Below, one piece after another: positions 33,311 through 43,190 of a stretch of 64,000 nt of DNA (position 1 is the first letter of the stretch; each line of letters begins with the position of its first letter). The DNA lies in the NCBI RefSeq assembly GCF_024793895.1, contig NZ_JANUSB010000011.1:62001-126000 (forward strand), given 5' to 3'. The stretch comes from Serratia sp. AKBS12. GTDB taxonomy: Bacteria; Pseudomonadota; Gammaproteobacteria; Enterobacterales; Enterobacteriaceae. The notes beneath the pieces are model-generated. The model saw nothing but the letters and a program-made list of their open reading frames with translations, searched no databases and had not been told where the DNA came from. Position numbers and translations under genes: made by a program.

Positions 33311-35587
33311 ATGTCTATTAAACGTTATCCGCAGCTTGCACACTGGGGGGCGTATACCGCCGTGGTTGAAGACGGCCGGCTGATCCGCTGCGAACCGTTT
33401 GCCGGCGATCCCGATCCGTCGCCGATGCTCGATTCCATTGTGCCGATGACCTATTCGGACAAACGCATTCGCAAACCGGCGGTACGCCGTTCCTGGTTGC
33501 AAAAACGCGAGGGCAGCGACCGTACGCTGCGCGGCCGCGAGGATTTCGTCGAGGTGGACTGGGAGCTGGCGCTGGATCTGGTGGCGCAAGAAAACCGTCG
33601 GGTGCGTGACCGCTACGGTCCCTCTGGCCTGTTCACCGGATCTTACGGCTGGTCTTCCGCCGGGCGCCTGCATCATGCGCGTTCGCTGGTACGCCGCTTC
33701 TACTTTTCCGGCGGTGGCGGTGTCGATCAGTTGGGCAACTACAGCTGGGGGGCGGCACAGTTCTTCCTGCCGTACGTCATCGGCACCTTTACGCCGCTGA
33801 CCGGGCGAGTGACCAGTTGGCCGAGCGTGGTGGAACATTGCGACATCTTCCTGGCGTTTGGCGGCCTGGCGCTGAAAAACGCCCAGGTGTCCTCCGGTGG
33901 GGCGGCGGAGCATTCGTTGAAACCGTGGCTGGAAAAACTGGTGAGCAAGGGTACGCCGGTGATCAACATCAGCCCAATGCGCGACGATTGTCCGGCCTTC
34001 GTCAATGCCGAATGGATCCCGATCCGCCCCAATACCGACGTCGCGCTGATGCTGGCGTTGGGCTATGAGATCCAGCGGCATGGCGCGCAGGATGAGGCCT
34101 TCCTTTCCAGCCATTGCGTGGGGTACCCCCAACTGGCGGACTACCTGCGCGGCGTAACCGATGGCGTAGCGAAAACGCCGCAGTGGGCCAGCGCCATCAC
34201 CGGCATTCCGGCGGAGCGCATTGCAGGTTTGGCGCAGCAGCTGATCGGCGTGCGCAGCTTCATCACCTGCTCCTATTCGGTACAACGCGCGCACCGCGGC
34301 GAGCAGCCGTACTGGATGATGATTGCCCTGTCGGCGATGCTGGGTCAGGTCGGACTGCCGGGCGGCGGTTTTTCGTTCGGCCATGGTTCAATGAACGGCG
34401 TTGGCAACCCGCGCGTTGATACGCCCGGGCCGACCATGCCGGTGGGCAGTAATCCGGCCAATCTGGCGATCCCGGTGGCGCGCATTTGCGACATGCTGCT
34501 GCAGCCTGGCGAAGCGTACCAGTTCCAGGGCGAAACGCGGCACTATCCGGATATTCATCTGGTGCATTGGGCCGGCGGCAATCCGTTCCATCACCACCAG
34601 CAGCTCAACCGTCTGGTGGAAGGCTGGCAAAAGCCGGACACGGTGATCGTGCAGGACATCTGGTGGACACCGGCGGCGAAAATGGCTGATATCGTGCTAC
34701 CGGTCACCAGTTCGCTGGAGCGTAACGACATTGGCGGTTCGTCGCGCGATCGTTACGTATTGGCGATGCATCAGGCGATCGCGCCACAGCACCAGGCGCG
34801 TAACGATTTTGACATTTTCGCCGATCTGGCCGAACGGCTCGGGTATCGCCAGCAGTTCACCGAAAACCGCAGCGAACGTCAGTGGATTGAGCATATCTAC
34901 CGGCAGTGTGGTTTGGCGCAGGCGGGCACCGGCGTGACATGGCCGGAGTTCGAAACGTTCTGGCAGCAAGGTTATGTCGAACTGCCGGCACCGGAACGGG
35001 ACTTCGTCTTCTTTGACCAGTTCCGCGAAGATCCGCACGGCTACCCGCTGCAAACGCCGAGCGGGAAGATCGAACTGTTCAGCGAAAAAATCGCCGGCTA
35101 TGGCTATCAGGATTTTGCACCGCATCCGCAGTGGCAACCGCCGGTGGAATGGCTGGGAGCGCCACAGGCACAGCGTTGGCCACTGCATTTGATCTCGATC
35201 CAGCCGGCCGATCGGCTGCACAGCCAGATGGATCCGGCACCGCAGGTACAGGCCAATAAAACCGCCGGTCGTGAGACGCTGTATATGCACCCGATCGACG
35301 CCGCTGCGCGCGGCATTGACGACGGTGCGCAGGTGCTGGTCAGCAATGCGCGTGGTGGCTGTCTGGCCGGCGTCAGCATCACCGACGGCGTGACGCCCGG
35401 CGTGGTGCTGATGGCCACCGGCGCCTGGTTCGATCCTGGCTTTGGCGCGCAGCGGCATGCCGTAGAACAGGCCGGCAATCCCAACGTACTGACGCTGGAT
35501 ATCGGCACCTCGCCGTTGACCCAGGGACCTAATGCCATGAGTTGCCTGGTGGAGGTCTGTACGGCGTCGCCGAATGGTGCGGGTTGA
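33311..35587 (+). CDS. bisC: Molybdopterin sulfoxide reductase (BisC/TorZ family)
   Basis: This 758-residue molybdopterin-guanine-dinucleotide enzyme lacks an export signal, so it should be cytoplasmic like BisC. Family segments include HWGAYTAVVEDGRL, SGLFTGSYGWSSAGRLHHARSL (the YGWxS region holds the molybdenum-liganding Ser in the DMSO reductase family), HWAGGNPFHHHQQLNRLVEGWQKP, PVTSSLERNDI and the C-terminal cofactor motif HRLHSQ-like DRLHSQMDPAPQV. No N-terminal iron-sulfur Cys cluster is seen. Expected substrates are biotin sulfoxide or methionine sulfoxide. I chose ATG 33311 (weak GAGA site) since the region before it is not conserved in type. It is divergent from galR and appears single. 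Confidence 0.85.
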   Translation: MSIKRYPQLAHWGAYTAVVEDGRLIRCEPFAGDPDPSPMLDSIVPMTYSDKRIRKPAVRRSWLQKREGSDRTLRGREDFVEVDWELALDLVAQENRRVRDRYGPSGLFTGSYGWSSAGRLHHARSLVRRFYFSGGGGVDQLGNYSWGAAQFFLPYVIGTFTPLTGRVTSWPSVVEHCDIFLAFGGLALKNAQVSSGGAAEHSLKPWLEKLVSKGTPVINISPMRDDCPAFVNAEWIPIRPNTDVALMLALGYEIQRHGAQDEAFLSSHCVGYPQLADYLRGVTDGVAKTPQWASAITGIPAERIAGLAQQLIGVRSFITCSYSVQRAHRGEQPYWMMIALSAMLGQVGLPGGGFSFGHGSMNGVGNPRVDTPGPTMPVGSNPANLAIPVARICDMLLQPGEAYQFQGETRHYPDIHLVHWAGGNPFHHHQQLNRLVEGWQKPDTVIVQDIWWTPAAKMADIVLPVTSSLERNDIGGSSRDRYVLAMHQAIAPQHQARNDFDIFADLAERLGYRQQFTENRSERQWIEHIYRQCGLAQAGTGVTWPEFETFWQQGYVELPAPERDFVFFDQFREDPHGYPLQTPSGKIELFSEKIAGYGYQDFAPHPQWQPPVEWLGAPQAQRWPLHLISIQPADRLHSQMDPAPQVQANKTAGRETLYMHPIDAAARGIDDGAQVLVSNARGGCLAGVSITDGVTPGVVLMATGAWFDPGFGAQRHAVEQAGNPNVLTLDIGTSPLTQGPNAMSCLVEVCTASPNGAG

Positions 35588-35791
35588 CGGCAAAAAGCGC
35601 CGTTACGCCGGTTTTTGTTGCTCAACGGGTGCGTTTTCAGCGCGCCCGAATCCGCATTTTTTGCTACTTTTCGTTGCGAGATCGTTGAGGTTTCATCGAG
35701 TTATTACTGGCGAACGCGGGAAATTTACAGCTGGTTGCATTTAGAGCAAAACTCTTTCGATTCAACGGTAGTTTCTTACAGCGGGCATCTC

Positions 35792-35797
35792 TAAAGT
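35792..35797 (+). promoter_or_regulatory. -10 box of the Omr RNA promoter
   Basis: TAAAGT lies seven bases before the expected first base of the RNA (35805). The -35 region (around 35769-35774) is poor, as expected for a promoter that needs an activator; in E. coli this is OmpR. Confidence 0.5.
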
Positions 35798-35804
35798 AGG
35801 CAGT

Positions 35805-35898
35805 CCCAGAGGTATTGATTGGTGAGAAATCAGCATACTCTGTATGTTGAAGCCATTTTCAATTGCACCAACCTACGCGGATGCGTAGGTTTTTTTTT
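35805..35898 (+). ncRNA. omrA: OmrA/OmrB-type small RNA
   Basis: The RNA begins CCCAGAGGTATTGATTGGTG, the conserved 5' seed shared by E. coli OmrA and OmrB, and ends with the terminator ACCTACGC-GGAT-GCGTAGGT plus a run of T. In E. coli the two Omr RNAs are encoded in tandem between aas and galR; this copy is also next to aas. Omr RNAs pair with Hfq's help to outer-membrane protein and regulator mRNAs (for example cirA, ompT, csgD, ompR) and repress them. The seed resembles OmrA most. Only one copy is present. The middle (35829-35865) differs from both E. coli RNAs. Confidence 0.92.
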
Positions 35899-36006
35899 GC
35901 CTGCCATATAGTATCCTTTCCCTACAAGCAGTTAGCGCCCGGTTTTTTGGGGCGGTTATCCGCCACCGCGCTGATTGCATAGCCGGCAAGCCCATGGGAG
36001 AGCGGT

Positions 36007-38160
36007 ATGATCATGTCTGTATTGCGCACGGTGTTTCGCCTGCTTTATCGCGTGCGCGTCGAGGGCGATGCCCGCCATTTTGAACAGCAGAAATTGCTGA
36101 TCACCCCCAACCACGTCTCGTTTATCGATGGCGTGCTGCTGGCGCTGTTTTTACCCATCAAACCGGTATTCGCGGTGTATTCCAGCGTCTCGGAACGCTG
36201 GTTTATGCGTTGGCTGAAGCCGTATATCGACTTCGTTTTTCTTGACCCCACCAAACCGATGGCGATCAAGTATCTGGTGCGCGAAGTGCAAAAAGGGCGA
36301 CCGATCGTGGTGTTCCCGGAAGGGCGTATTACCGTGACCGGCTCGCTGATGAAGATTTACGAAGGCGCCGGATTTATTGCCGCCAAGTCTGGCGCCACGG
36401 TGGTGCCGGTGCGCATCGACGGCCCGGAATTCAGCCCGTTTGGCCGCATGAAGGGGGTGTTTCGGATCCGTGCCTTTCCGCAGGTGACCATCAGCATTCT
36501 GCCGCCTACCACTGTGCCCATGCCGGAGGCGCCGCGTGCCCGCGAACGGCGGATGCTGGCCGGTGACCGCCTGCATCAAATCATGATGATGGCGCGCATG
36601 GAGAGCCGCAAACCGCAGACCCTGTTCGAGGCGTTGCTATCGGCAACCGAACGTTACGGTATGGCGAAACCCTGTATTGAAGACATCAACTTCAAGGAAG
36701 ACAGCTATCGCACGTTGCTCAAGAAAACGTTGGGCGTCAGTCGGATCCTGCAACGTTTCACCGCCCAGGGCGAACATGTCGGCATGCTGCTGCCTAACGC
36801 CACCATTACCGCCGCCGCCATTTTCGGTGCGTCGCTAGGTAATCGTATCCCGGCGTTGCTCAATTATACCGCCGGCGCCAACGGCTTGCGCAGTGCGCTG
36901 ACGGCGGCGACCATCGGCACCATCGTCACCTCGCGCCAGTTTCTGGAAAAGGGCAAACTGACCCATTTGCCCGAGCAGGTGCCGGACGCCAACTGGGTAT
37001 ATCTGGAAGACCTGAAAGATACCGTCACCCTGGCCGATAAACTGTGGATCCTGCGGCATTTGCTGCAGCCGCGACGCGCCATGCTGCCGCAACGACCGGA
37101 CGATGCGGCGCTGATTCTGTTTACCTCCGGTTCGGAAGGCAACCCGAAAGGGGTGGTGCATTCTCATGCCAGCCTGCTGGCCAACGTCGAGCAGATTCGT
37201 ACCATCGCTGACTTTACGCCGCGCGATCGCTTTATGTCATCGTTGCCGCTGTTCCACTCATTTGGCCTGACGGTCGGGCTGATTACTCCGCTGATGACCG
37301 GTAGCCGCATATTTCTCTATCCCAGTCCGCTGCATTACCGAGTGGTGCCGGAACTGGTGTATGACCGTAACTGCACCGTACTGTTCGGCACCGCCACCTT
37401 CCTCAATAATTACGCCAGATTCGCCCATCCGTATGATTTCGCCCGCCTGCGTTACGTGGTGGCCGGGGCGGAAAAACTGGCGGACAGTACCAAACAGATC
37501 TACCAGGACAAATACGGTATTCGCATTCTGGAAGGTTATGGCGTGACCGAGTGCGCGCCGGTGGTCTCGATCAACGTACCGCTGGCGACCAGGGTCGGCA
37601 CCGTGGGGCGTATCATGCCGGCAATGCAGGCGCGGCTGATGCCGGTGCCGGGCATCGATCGCGGGGGACGCCTGCAACTGCGTGGGCCGAACATCATGAA
37701 AGGTTATCTGCGGGTTGAGCACCCCGGCGAACTGGAGCCGCCCGCCGCCGAGGATCAACAGGGCAACCTGCAACCGGGCTGGTACGACACCGGTGACATC
37801 GTGACGCTGGACGAACAGGGATATTGCACCATTCGCGGTCGGGTGAAGCGTTTTGCCAAACTGGCAGGAGAAATGATCTCACTGGAGAGCGTGGAACAGC
37901 TGGCGCTGCGTGTCGCCCCGCAGGGGCATCACGCCGCCACGGTGAAAAGCGACAGCAGCAAAGGCGAAGCGCTGGTGCTGTATACCACCGATGCCGGCAT
38001 TACCCGCGACGCCTTGCTGCGCGTGGCGCGTGAACAGGGTAGCCCGGAACTGGCGGTTCCGCGTGACATTCGCCTGATAAAAACCTTGCCGGTGCTGGGC
38101 AGCGGCAAACCTGACTATGTCACCCTGCGTAAAATGGCTGAACAGCCGGAGAGTGTCTGA
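36007..38160 (+). CDS. aas: Aas: 2-acyl-GPE acyltransferase / acyl-ACP synthetase
   Basis: This 717-residue two-domain inner-membrane enzyme has an N-terminal acyltransferase domain with motif I NHVSFIDG (His36, Asp41) and [10 protein letters not shown]. Its C-terminal AMP-binding domain has [28 protein letters not shown] and WYDTGDIV. It re-acylates lysophosphatidylethanolamine left by lipoprotein maturation. Similarity to E. coli Aas (719 residues) is high throughout. Its stop overlaps the lplT start by one base (TGATG), so the two form an operon; LplT supplies the lysolipid. Confidence 0.96.
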   Translation: MIMSVLRTVFRLLYRVRVEGDARHFEQQKLLITPNHVSFIDGVLLALFLPIKPVFAVYSSVSERWFMRWLKPYIDFVFLDPTKPMAIKYLVREVQKGRPIVVFPEGRITVTGSLMKIYEGAGFIAAKSGATVVPVRIDGPEFSPFGRMKGVFRIRAFPQVTISILPPTTVPMPEAPRARERRMLAGDRLHQIMMMARMESRKPQTLFEALLSATERYGMAKPCIEDINFKEDSYRTLLKKTLGVSRILQRFTAQGEHVGMLLPNATITAAAIFGASLGNRIPALLNYTAGANGLRSALTAATIGTIVTSRQFLEKGKLTHLPEQVPDANWVYLEDLKDTVTLADKLWILRHLLQPRRAMLPQRPDDAALILFTSGSEGNPKGVVHSHASLLANVEQIRTIADFTPRDRFMSSLPLFHSFGLTVGLITPLMTGSRIFLYPSPLHYRVVPELVYDRNCTVLFGTATFLNNYARFAHPYDFARLRYVVAGAEKLADSTKQIYQDKYGIRILEGYGVTECAPVVSINVPLATRVGTVGRIMPAMQARLMPVPGIDRGGRLQLRGPNIMKGYLRVEHPGELEPPAAEDQQGNLQPGWYDTGDIVTLDEQGYCTIRGRVKRFAKLAGEMISLESVEQLALRVAPQGHHAATVKSDSSKGEALVLYTTDAGITRDALLRVAREQGSPELAVPRDIRLIKTLPVLGSGKPDYVTLRKMAEQPESV

Positions 38161-39365
38161 TGAATCAGCCGTTGACTGATAATGCCCCCCTGCTGTCGCG
38201 CGGCATGATCGCCGTGATTTGCGCGCAGTTCCTCTCGGCCTTCGGTGACAATGCCTTGCTGTTCGCCACGCTGGCGTTGATCAAACAGCAGCTTTACCCG
38301 GACTGGAGCCAGCCGATACTGCAAATGGCCTTTGTCGCTACCTATATCATTCTGGCGCCGTTCGTTGGCCAGATTGCCGACAGTTTTGCCAAGGGGCGCG
38401 TCATGATGTTCGCCAACGGCCTGAAGCTCGCCGGGGCGCTGGTGATCTGCTTTGGCCTCAACCCGTTTCTTGGCTACAGTCTGGTGGGCGTGGGAGCCGC
38501 CGCGTATTCACCGGCGAAATACGGCATTCTGGGCGAAATCACCAGCGGCGAGAAGCTGGTCAAGGCCAATGGCCTGATGGAAGCGTCGACCATTGCTGCG
38601 ATCCTCATTGGTTCGGTGGCCGGCGGCGTGCTGGCGGATTGGCACATTATTGCCGCACTGGCGGTGTGTGCGCTGGTCTACGCGGCGGCGGTGGTCGCCA
38701 ACCTGTATATTCCACGACTGGCGGCGGCACGACCGGGAGCCTCCTGGCGACCACGCGCCATGACGCGCAGTTTCTTCGCCGCCAGTGTCATGCTGTGGCG
38801 CGACGGACAAACGCGCTTTTCGCTGATTGGCACCAGCCTGTTCTGGGGCGCGGGCGTGACATTACGTTTTCTGCTGGTGTTGTGGGTGCCGGTGGCGCTC
38901 GGCATCGTCGACAACGCTACGCCGACGTTGCTCAATGCCATGGTCGCAGTAGGGATTGTGATCGGCGCCGGTGTTGCCGCACGGTTTGTGACGCTGGAAA
39001 CGGTACGGCGCTGCATGCCGGCCGGTATTCTGATTGGCGTGGTAGTGGCGCTGTTTGCGCTGCAAACCGCGATGATTAACGCCTATGCCTTGCTGATGCT
39101 GATTGGCGTGCTGGGCGGGTTCTTCGTGGTGCCGCTGAACGCCTTGCTGCAAGAACGCGGTAAGCGCTCGGTAGGGGCAGGCAACGCGATTGCGGTGCAG
39201 AATCTGGGCGAGAATACCGCCATGCTGTTGATGCTGGGTCTGTATTCGCTGGTAGTGAAGCTTGGCGTACCGGTGGTTGGCGTTGGCGTCGGGTTTGGCG
39301 TGGTGTTTGCGCTGGCGATTGCCGCGCTGTGGCTGTCTCAGCGCCGTGACGGTCGGGCGGGATAA
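38160..39365 (+). CDS. lplT: Lysophospholipid transporter LplT
   Basis: This 401-residue MFS protein has about 12 membrane segments. It flips lysophosphatidylethanolamine from the outer to the inner leaflet for re-acylation by Aas. Family features are the N-terminal [26 protein letters not shown] and [14 protein letters not shown]-like [26 protein letters not shown]. It is translationally coupled to aas as in E. coli (397 residues). It is convergent with tas with a hairpin between. Confidence 0.95.
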   Translation: MNQPLTDNAPLLSRGMIAVICAQFLSAFGDNALLFATLALIKQQLYPDWSQPILQMAFVATYIILAPFVGQIADSFAKGRVMMFANGLKLAGALVICFGLNPFLGYSLVGVGAAAYSPAKYGILGEITSGEKLVKANGLMEASTIAAILIGSVAGGVLADWHIIAALAVCALVYAAAVVANLYIPRLAAARPGASWRPRAMTRSFFAASVMLWRDGQTRFSLIGTSLFWGAGVTLRFLLVLWVPVALGIVDNATPTLLNAMVAVGIVIGAGVAARFVTLETVRRCMPAGILIGVVVALFALQTAMINAYALLMLIGVLGGFFVVPLNALLQERGKRSVGAGNAIAVQNLGENTAMLLMLGLYSLVVKLGVPVVGVGVGFGVVFALAIAALWLSQRRDGRAG

Positions 39366-39395
39366 TAGCGGGCCGGGATTGCCGGCCCGTTGTAG
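39366..39395. terminator. Hairpin between lplT and tas
   Basis: CGGGCCGG (39369-39376) pairs with CCGGCCCG (39382-39389) over a 5-base loop, between two convergent genes. The T content after the stem is low, so the strength is uncertain. Confidence 0.6.
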
Positions 39396-40436
39396 TTATG
39401 GTGCAGGAATGGTGAAGCGGGTATGAATTTCCTCCAGCCCTTGTAGCACATCTTCGTTCAGCGTCAGGTTGAAACTGTCGATATTGGTCTGCAATTGCGC
39501 CAGGGTAGTTGCGCCCAGCAGCGTACTGGCGACAAACGGCTGTTGGCGCACAAATGCCAGCGCCATCTGTGCCGGATCCAGATTATGTCGCTGCGCCAGC
39601 GCCACGTATTCGGCAATCGCCCGCTGGGTTTGCGGCGCCGAATAGCGGGTGAAACGGCTAAACAGGGTATTGCGCGCTCCAGTCGGCCTGGCGCCGTTCA
39701 GATATTTGCCGGTCAGTGTGCCAAAGGCGAGGCTGGAATAGGCCAGCAATTCTACCCCTTCAAACTGGCTGATTTCCGCCAGCCCCACTTCAAAACTGCG
39801 GTTCAGCAGGCTGTACGGATTCTGAATGGTGACAATGCGCGGCAACTGGTGTTTTTCTGCCAGGCTGAGGTAACGCATTACGCCGTACGGGGTTTCATTG
39901 GATACGCCGATATAGCGGATCTTGCCGGCGCGGACCTGTTCGGACAGCGCTTCCAGCGTTTCCAGCAGGGTGACGCTGGCCATTTCATCGGTATATTGGT
40001 AGTTCAGCTTGCCGAAACAATTGGTGGTGCGCTGCGGCCAGTGTAGCTGGTAGAGATCGAGATAATCGGTGTTCAGACGCTGCAGGCTGGCGTCCAGCGC
40101 GGCGCGAATGTTTTTGCGATCGAGCGCTTGCTGCGGGCGGATGCCGCTGTCATTGCCGCGCACCGGTCCGGCAACTTTGCTGGCCAGCACGATTTTTTCG
40201 CGGTTGCCGCGCGCCTTGATCCAACTGCCGATGTAACGTTCGGTCAACCCCTGGGTTTCCGGGCGAGGAGGGACAGGATACATTTCGGCGGTATCGATCA
40301 GATTGATGCCTGCGGCTAGCGCATAATCCAGTTGCGCGTGAGCATCGGCTTCGCTGTTCTGTTCGCCAAAGGTCATGGTGCCCAGTCCCAGCACGCTCAC
40401 TTCTAAAGAACTGTGGGGAATACGATGATATTGCAT
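39396..40436 (-). CDS. tas: Tas, NADP(H)-dependent aldo-keto reductase
   Basis: This 346-residue protein is close to E. coli Tas (346 residues): MQYHRIPHSSLEVSVLGLGTMTFGEQNSEADAHAQLDYAL, LYQLHWPQR and GKIRYIGVSNET. The aldo-keto reductase catalytic tetrad is expected around INLIDTAEMYPVPPR (Asp, Tyr), a Lys in KIVLASKVAG and His in QLHWPQ. It lies alone, leftward, as in E. coli. The physiological substrate is not established; tas was named for suppressing tyrosine auxotrophy in starved cells. Confidence 0.95.
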   Translation of the reverse strand: MQYHRIPHSSLEVSVLGLGTMTFGEQNSEADAHAQLDYALAAGINLIDTAEMYPVPPRPETQGLTERYIGSWIKARGNREKIVLASKVAGPVRGNDSGIRPQQALDRKNIRAALDASLQRLNTDYLDLYQLHWPQRTTNCFGKLNYQYTDEMASVTLLETLEALSEQVRAGKIRYIGVSNETPYGVMRYLSLAEKHQLPRIVTIQNPYSLLNRSFEVGLAEISQFEGVELLAYSSLAFGTLTGKYLNGARPTGARNTLFSRFTRYSAPQTQRAIAEYVALAQRHNLDPAQMALAFVRQQPFVASTLLGATTLAQLQTNIDSFNLTLNEDVLQGLEEIHTRFTIPAP

Positions 40437-40638
40437 TAACGATCTTCCTTACTTGATAGCGCTGCGGGCAGCGATGCCCGGTGAAACAGGAGTCTGCCGT
40501 CAGGTTCGTCGCCTAGAGAGCGTCAGGACGCTTTGCTCGACTATAACCAAGCTGCGCGGAAGGGGAAAGCGGATTAAATGCGGTGGAGGGAACAGAGTGG
40601 CTACCGCGCGCTGACCTCAGCGATAGCCGTTGAGGCGA

Positions 40639-40857
40639 TTAACGCTCGATAACCTGCGATACCTGATCGCCATTGATTTGGCGGCTGTTGCCGGCCTCAT
40701 CGTGGTAGCTGATCAGTCCGGTATCTTCATCGATCTCGGGTTTCCCCTGGGTCAGGATCATATTGCCGTCTTTGGTGGCCATCACGTAATCACTGGAGCA
40801 GCCAGCCAGCCCGGCGGCCATCACCACGGCGCAAACTGCCATTACCCACTTTTTCAT
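40639..40857 (-). CDS. ygdR: Small lipoprotein YgdR (DUF903)
   Basis: This 72-residue lipoprotein has a signal ending in GLAGC, with the lipid Cys followed by SSD. The mature part reads [33 protein letters not shown], the SH3-like DUF903 pattern shared by YgdI and YgdR. I chose the ATG at 40857 (GAGG nine bases ahead) over the one five codons earlier. It is at the E. coli position between tas and ygdQ. Function unknown; Ser-Asp after the Cys is compatible with inner-membrane retention. Confidence 0.92.
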   Translation of the reverse strand: MKKWVMAVCAVVMAAGLAGCSSDYVMATKDGNMILTQGKPEIDEDTGLISYHDEAGNSRQINGDQVSQVIER

Positions 40858-41000
40858 CCTGCGGATCCTCAATTAAGCATAAAAGAACGTTGTTTTAAGA
40901 TTAGCAAATGATGCGTAAAGGTTATCTCAGATAACTCTTTATCTTGGCAAGTTAAAGGATTCGTTGACCGGAGGCGCACAGGCATGCGCCTCCGGTGAGG

Positions 41001-41717
41001 TTATGCGGTTGGCTTGCCTTTCTTGCTGCGCATCAGGTTGAGCGCTTCTACCGATATCGAGAAGAACATGGCGAAGTAAATGTAGCCCTTTGGCACATGA
41101 ACCTGGAAGCTTTCCAGCATCAGGGTGAAGCCGACCAGGATCAGGAACGCCAGCGCCAGCATTTTTACCGATGGGTGACGATTGACGAATTCGCCAATCG
41201 ACCGCGCGGCAAACATCATTACGCCGACCGCAATCACTACCGCCGCCATCATGATAAACAGGTGATCGGACAGGCCAACGGCGGTAATCACCGAATCCAG
41301 GCTAAAGATGATATCCAGCAGCATGATCTGCACGATGGCGCCCAAAAAGCCGTGCACCTTGCTGCTGTGATGCTCTTCGGAACCTTCGATGGTTTCATGG
41401 ATCTCCTTGCTGGCCTTCCAGATCAGGAACAGGCCGCCAAACAGCAGGATCAGATCTCTGGCTGAAATGCTGTGTTCCATGACGGTAAACAGCGGATGGG
41501 TCAGGCGAATCACCCAGGCGATGGAAGCCAGCAGCCCCAGGCGCATCAGCATTGCCCCCGCCAACCCTATCCGACGCGCCTTGTTCTGCTGCGCTTTAGG
41601 CAGTTTTGCCACCACCAGAGAAAGGAAGATGATGTTATCGATACCCAGAATGATCTCCAGGATGGTCAGCGTACCTAACGCCAACCACGCATTGGGATCT
41701 ACAATCCACTCAAACAT
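41001..41717 (-). CDS. ygdQ: TerC-family membrane protein YgdQ
   Basis: This 238-residue protein has seven or so membrane segments and the TerC-family motifs LGTLTILEIILGIDNIIFLSLV and LLDIIFSLDSVITAVGLSDHLF, with paired acidic residues in the membrane. Manganese export is a role shown for several TerC proteins; YgdQ itself is uncharacterised. The ATG at 41717 matches the E. coli N-terminus; codons upstream do not. It lies between ygdR and mutH, all leftward. Confidence 0.93.
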   Translation of the reverse strand: MFEWIVDPNAWLALGTLTILEIILGIDNIIFLSLVVAKLPKAQQNKARRIGLAGAMLMRLGLLASIAWVIRLTHPLFTVMEHSISARDLILLFGGLFLIWKASKEIHETIEGSEEHHSSKVHGFLGAIVQIMLLDIIFSLDSVITAVGLSDHLFIMMAAVVIAVGVMMFAARSIGEFVNRHPSVKMLALAFLILVGFTLMLESFQVHVPKGYIYFAMFFSISVEALNLMRSKKGKPTA

Positions 41718-41808
41718 TGCCCAGCACACCTTAAAAATTTCGAAGAGGGAATTATACGCACTTATCGAAATAACAACATTAGCTAAACGCGAACTAAACA
41801 AAGGCGCT

Positions 41809-42495
41809 TTAAATTAAGAAATGTCTTGCCAGTAGCGCGCCGGTAAAGCTTTTTTTCAAATAAAAACCGCGCGGTAGCGTCATGATCGGCTGCCCCTGTT
41901 CGCCAATGGCTTCGGTCAGCGCTTTGCTGTTGGCGGCTTTGGGCCGCAGTTGCAGCACTTCGCCGTGGCGGGCGGTAATGCGCTCTACATGGCCAAGCAC
42001 GATCAGATCCATTAATTCTTCCCAGTCGCGGCGCAGCATTTCTTCTTCCTGCGCGTTCGGGCTCCACAGCAGCGGTGAGCCGATGCGCCGATGCGCCAAC
42101 GGAATCTGCCGTTCCCCCTCGACCGGGATCCACAATACCCGCGCCAGTTTGTGCCGCACGTGGCTGCTTTGCCAGGTAACGCCACTGTTGCCGGTGAGCG
42201 GGGCGACGCACACGAAGGTGGTTTCCAGCGGTTTGCCGGCGGCGTCTATCGGGATGGTTTTCAGTTCAATACCCAGCTCGGGGAAATCCTGTTCCGGCTT
42301 GCTGCCAGCCATCGCCCCCAGATACAGCTCCAACAGCATGCCAACCCAACCCTTGTCTCGCTTCAAGTCCCTGGGGATGGCGATGTTTGCCTGCGAGGCG
42401 AGTTCGCCAAAGCTACAGCCGGCGAGCTGTTGTGCGCGCGCCAGCAGCTGTTGTTCATCTTTCGGCGGCGGCAGTAGCGGGGATAAAAGCGCCAT
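41809..42495 (-). CDS. mutH: DNA mismatch repair endonuclease MutH
   Basis: This 228-residue endonuclease nicks the unmethylated strand at hemimethylated GATC after MutL activation. The catalytic Asp70, Glu77 and Lys79 are in [12 protein letters not shown], at the same residue numbers as in E. coli, and [16 protein letters not shown] is conserved. The length equals that of E. coli MutH (229). Upstream lies the DnaA-box region. Presence of mutH agrees with a Dam-methylating enterobacterium. Confidence 0.97.
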   Translation of the reverse strand: MALLSPLLPPPKDEQQLLARAQQLAGCSFGELASQANIAIPRDLKRDKGWVGMLLELYLGAMAGSKPEQDFPELGIELKTIPIDAAGKPLETTFVCVAPLTGNSGVTWQSSHVRHKLARVLWIPVEGERQIPLAHRRIGSPLLWSPNAQEEEMLRRDWEELMDLIVLGHVERITARHGEVLQLRPKAANSKALTEAIGEQGQPIMTLPRGFYLKKSFTGALLARHFLI

Positions 42496-42679
42496 AAATC
42501 AAGCCTGTGTTTGATGGTTAAAAAACGCACTGCATTTGCCCACAGTGGTCAGCCTGAGCCTTCGCCTGGGGAAAAGGTTAATAGTAGCATGATTTTACAT
42601 GGTTTTTTTTGGTGCCGGCGAGCAGAAAGCGATTTCTGTTTTCGCTTGTGCACCTGTAGCCACCGACAATGAACAGGAT

Positions 42680-43105
42680 CTTACACCTATTTATCCACAG
42701 TTTTATGGGATAACCCAGATTTTTACCGATCACTGGTTCGATTTACAGCCTTGACTCAGCGGTTTTTTTGCGAATTTGTCCGATTTGTGCGTAACACAGG
42801 CGAATAATCTGTGGATAAAAACAGCTTTGGTGGATCTTTCACCAACGCAAGATCCCAAGCCTGCACAGATCACATTTTTACCCTGTACACAACTGATGTT
42901 ATATATGTATTTGTTTGTTTTAAAACAATAAATAAATTTATCCACCGGGCGGGCATTTGAGGTTGGTAGAAGTTTTACCGGCTTATCCCTTGAGTTCTTC
43001 ACACACCTATCCACAGAAAAAGTGAATAAATCGCCGCGAAAATGGCGCTCGTTGTTTATAACTTTGCCATTATCTGTGAGTTATCCCAACGTTATCCGAG
43101 ACGCA
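42680..43105. promoter_or_regulatory. DnaA-box cluster, DARS2 equivalent
   Basis: The mutH-rppH spacer (695 bases) contains no credible gene but many DnaA-box sequences: TTATCCACA at 42691-42699; its face-to-face partner TTATCCCAT on the minus strand at 42705-42713; a perfect box on the minus strand at 42810-42818; TTATCCACC at 42938-42946; CTATCCACA at 43007-43015; and TTATCC-containing weak sites at 42983, 43081 and 43092. An AT-rich segment runs at about 42898-42940. In E. coli the DnaA-reactivating sequence DARS2 lies in this same mutH-rppH (ygdP) spacer and converts ADP-DnaA to ATP-DnaA with help from IHF and Fis. Position and boxes support the same role here. Confidence 0.85.
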
Positions 43106-43190
43106 GCGCTGTAAAGCAGTGGTTTACCGCCTGTAGCTTGTGTGAAACAATCAGAGCATCTATACGAATTTTGCTTATCGAGGTAGTCCG

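Larger units (their letters stand above)
35588..36006. other. bisC-aas spacer carrying an Omr small RNA
   Basis: This 419-base spacer has no protein gene. The second half contains the Omr-type small RNA described separately. The first 215 bases contain AT-rich DNA suitable for its promoter and binding sites, including the stretch around 35730-35760 that could bind OmpR. No second Omr copy was found. Confidence 0.6.

Noticed and set aside
42730-43014. 94-codon minus-strand frame in the mutH-rppH spacer
   Set aside because: It crosses several DnaA boxes, has no ribosome-binding site and no domain; the DNA is better explained as a regulatory region.
42680-43105. Plasmid or phage replication origin
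   Set aside because: DnaA boxes and AT-rich DNA are present, but no rep gene or iterons; the location equals E. coli DARS2.
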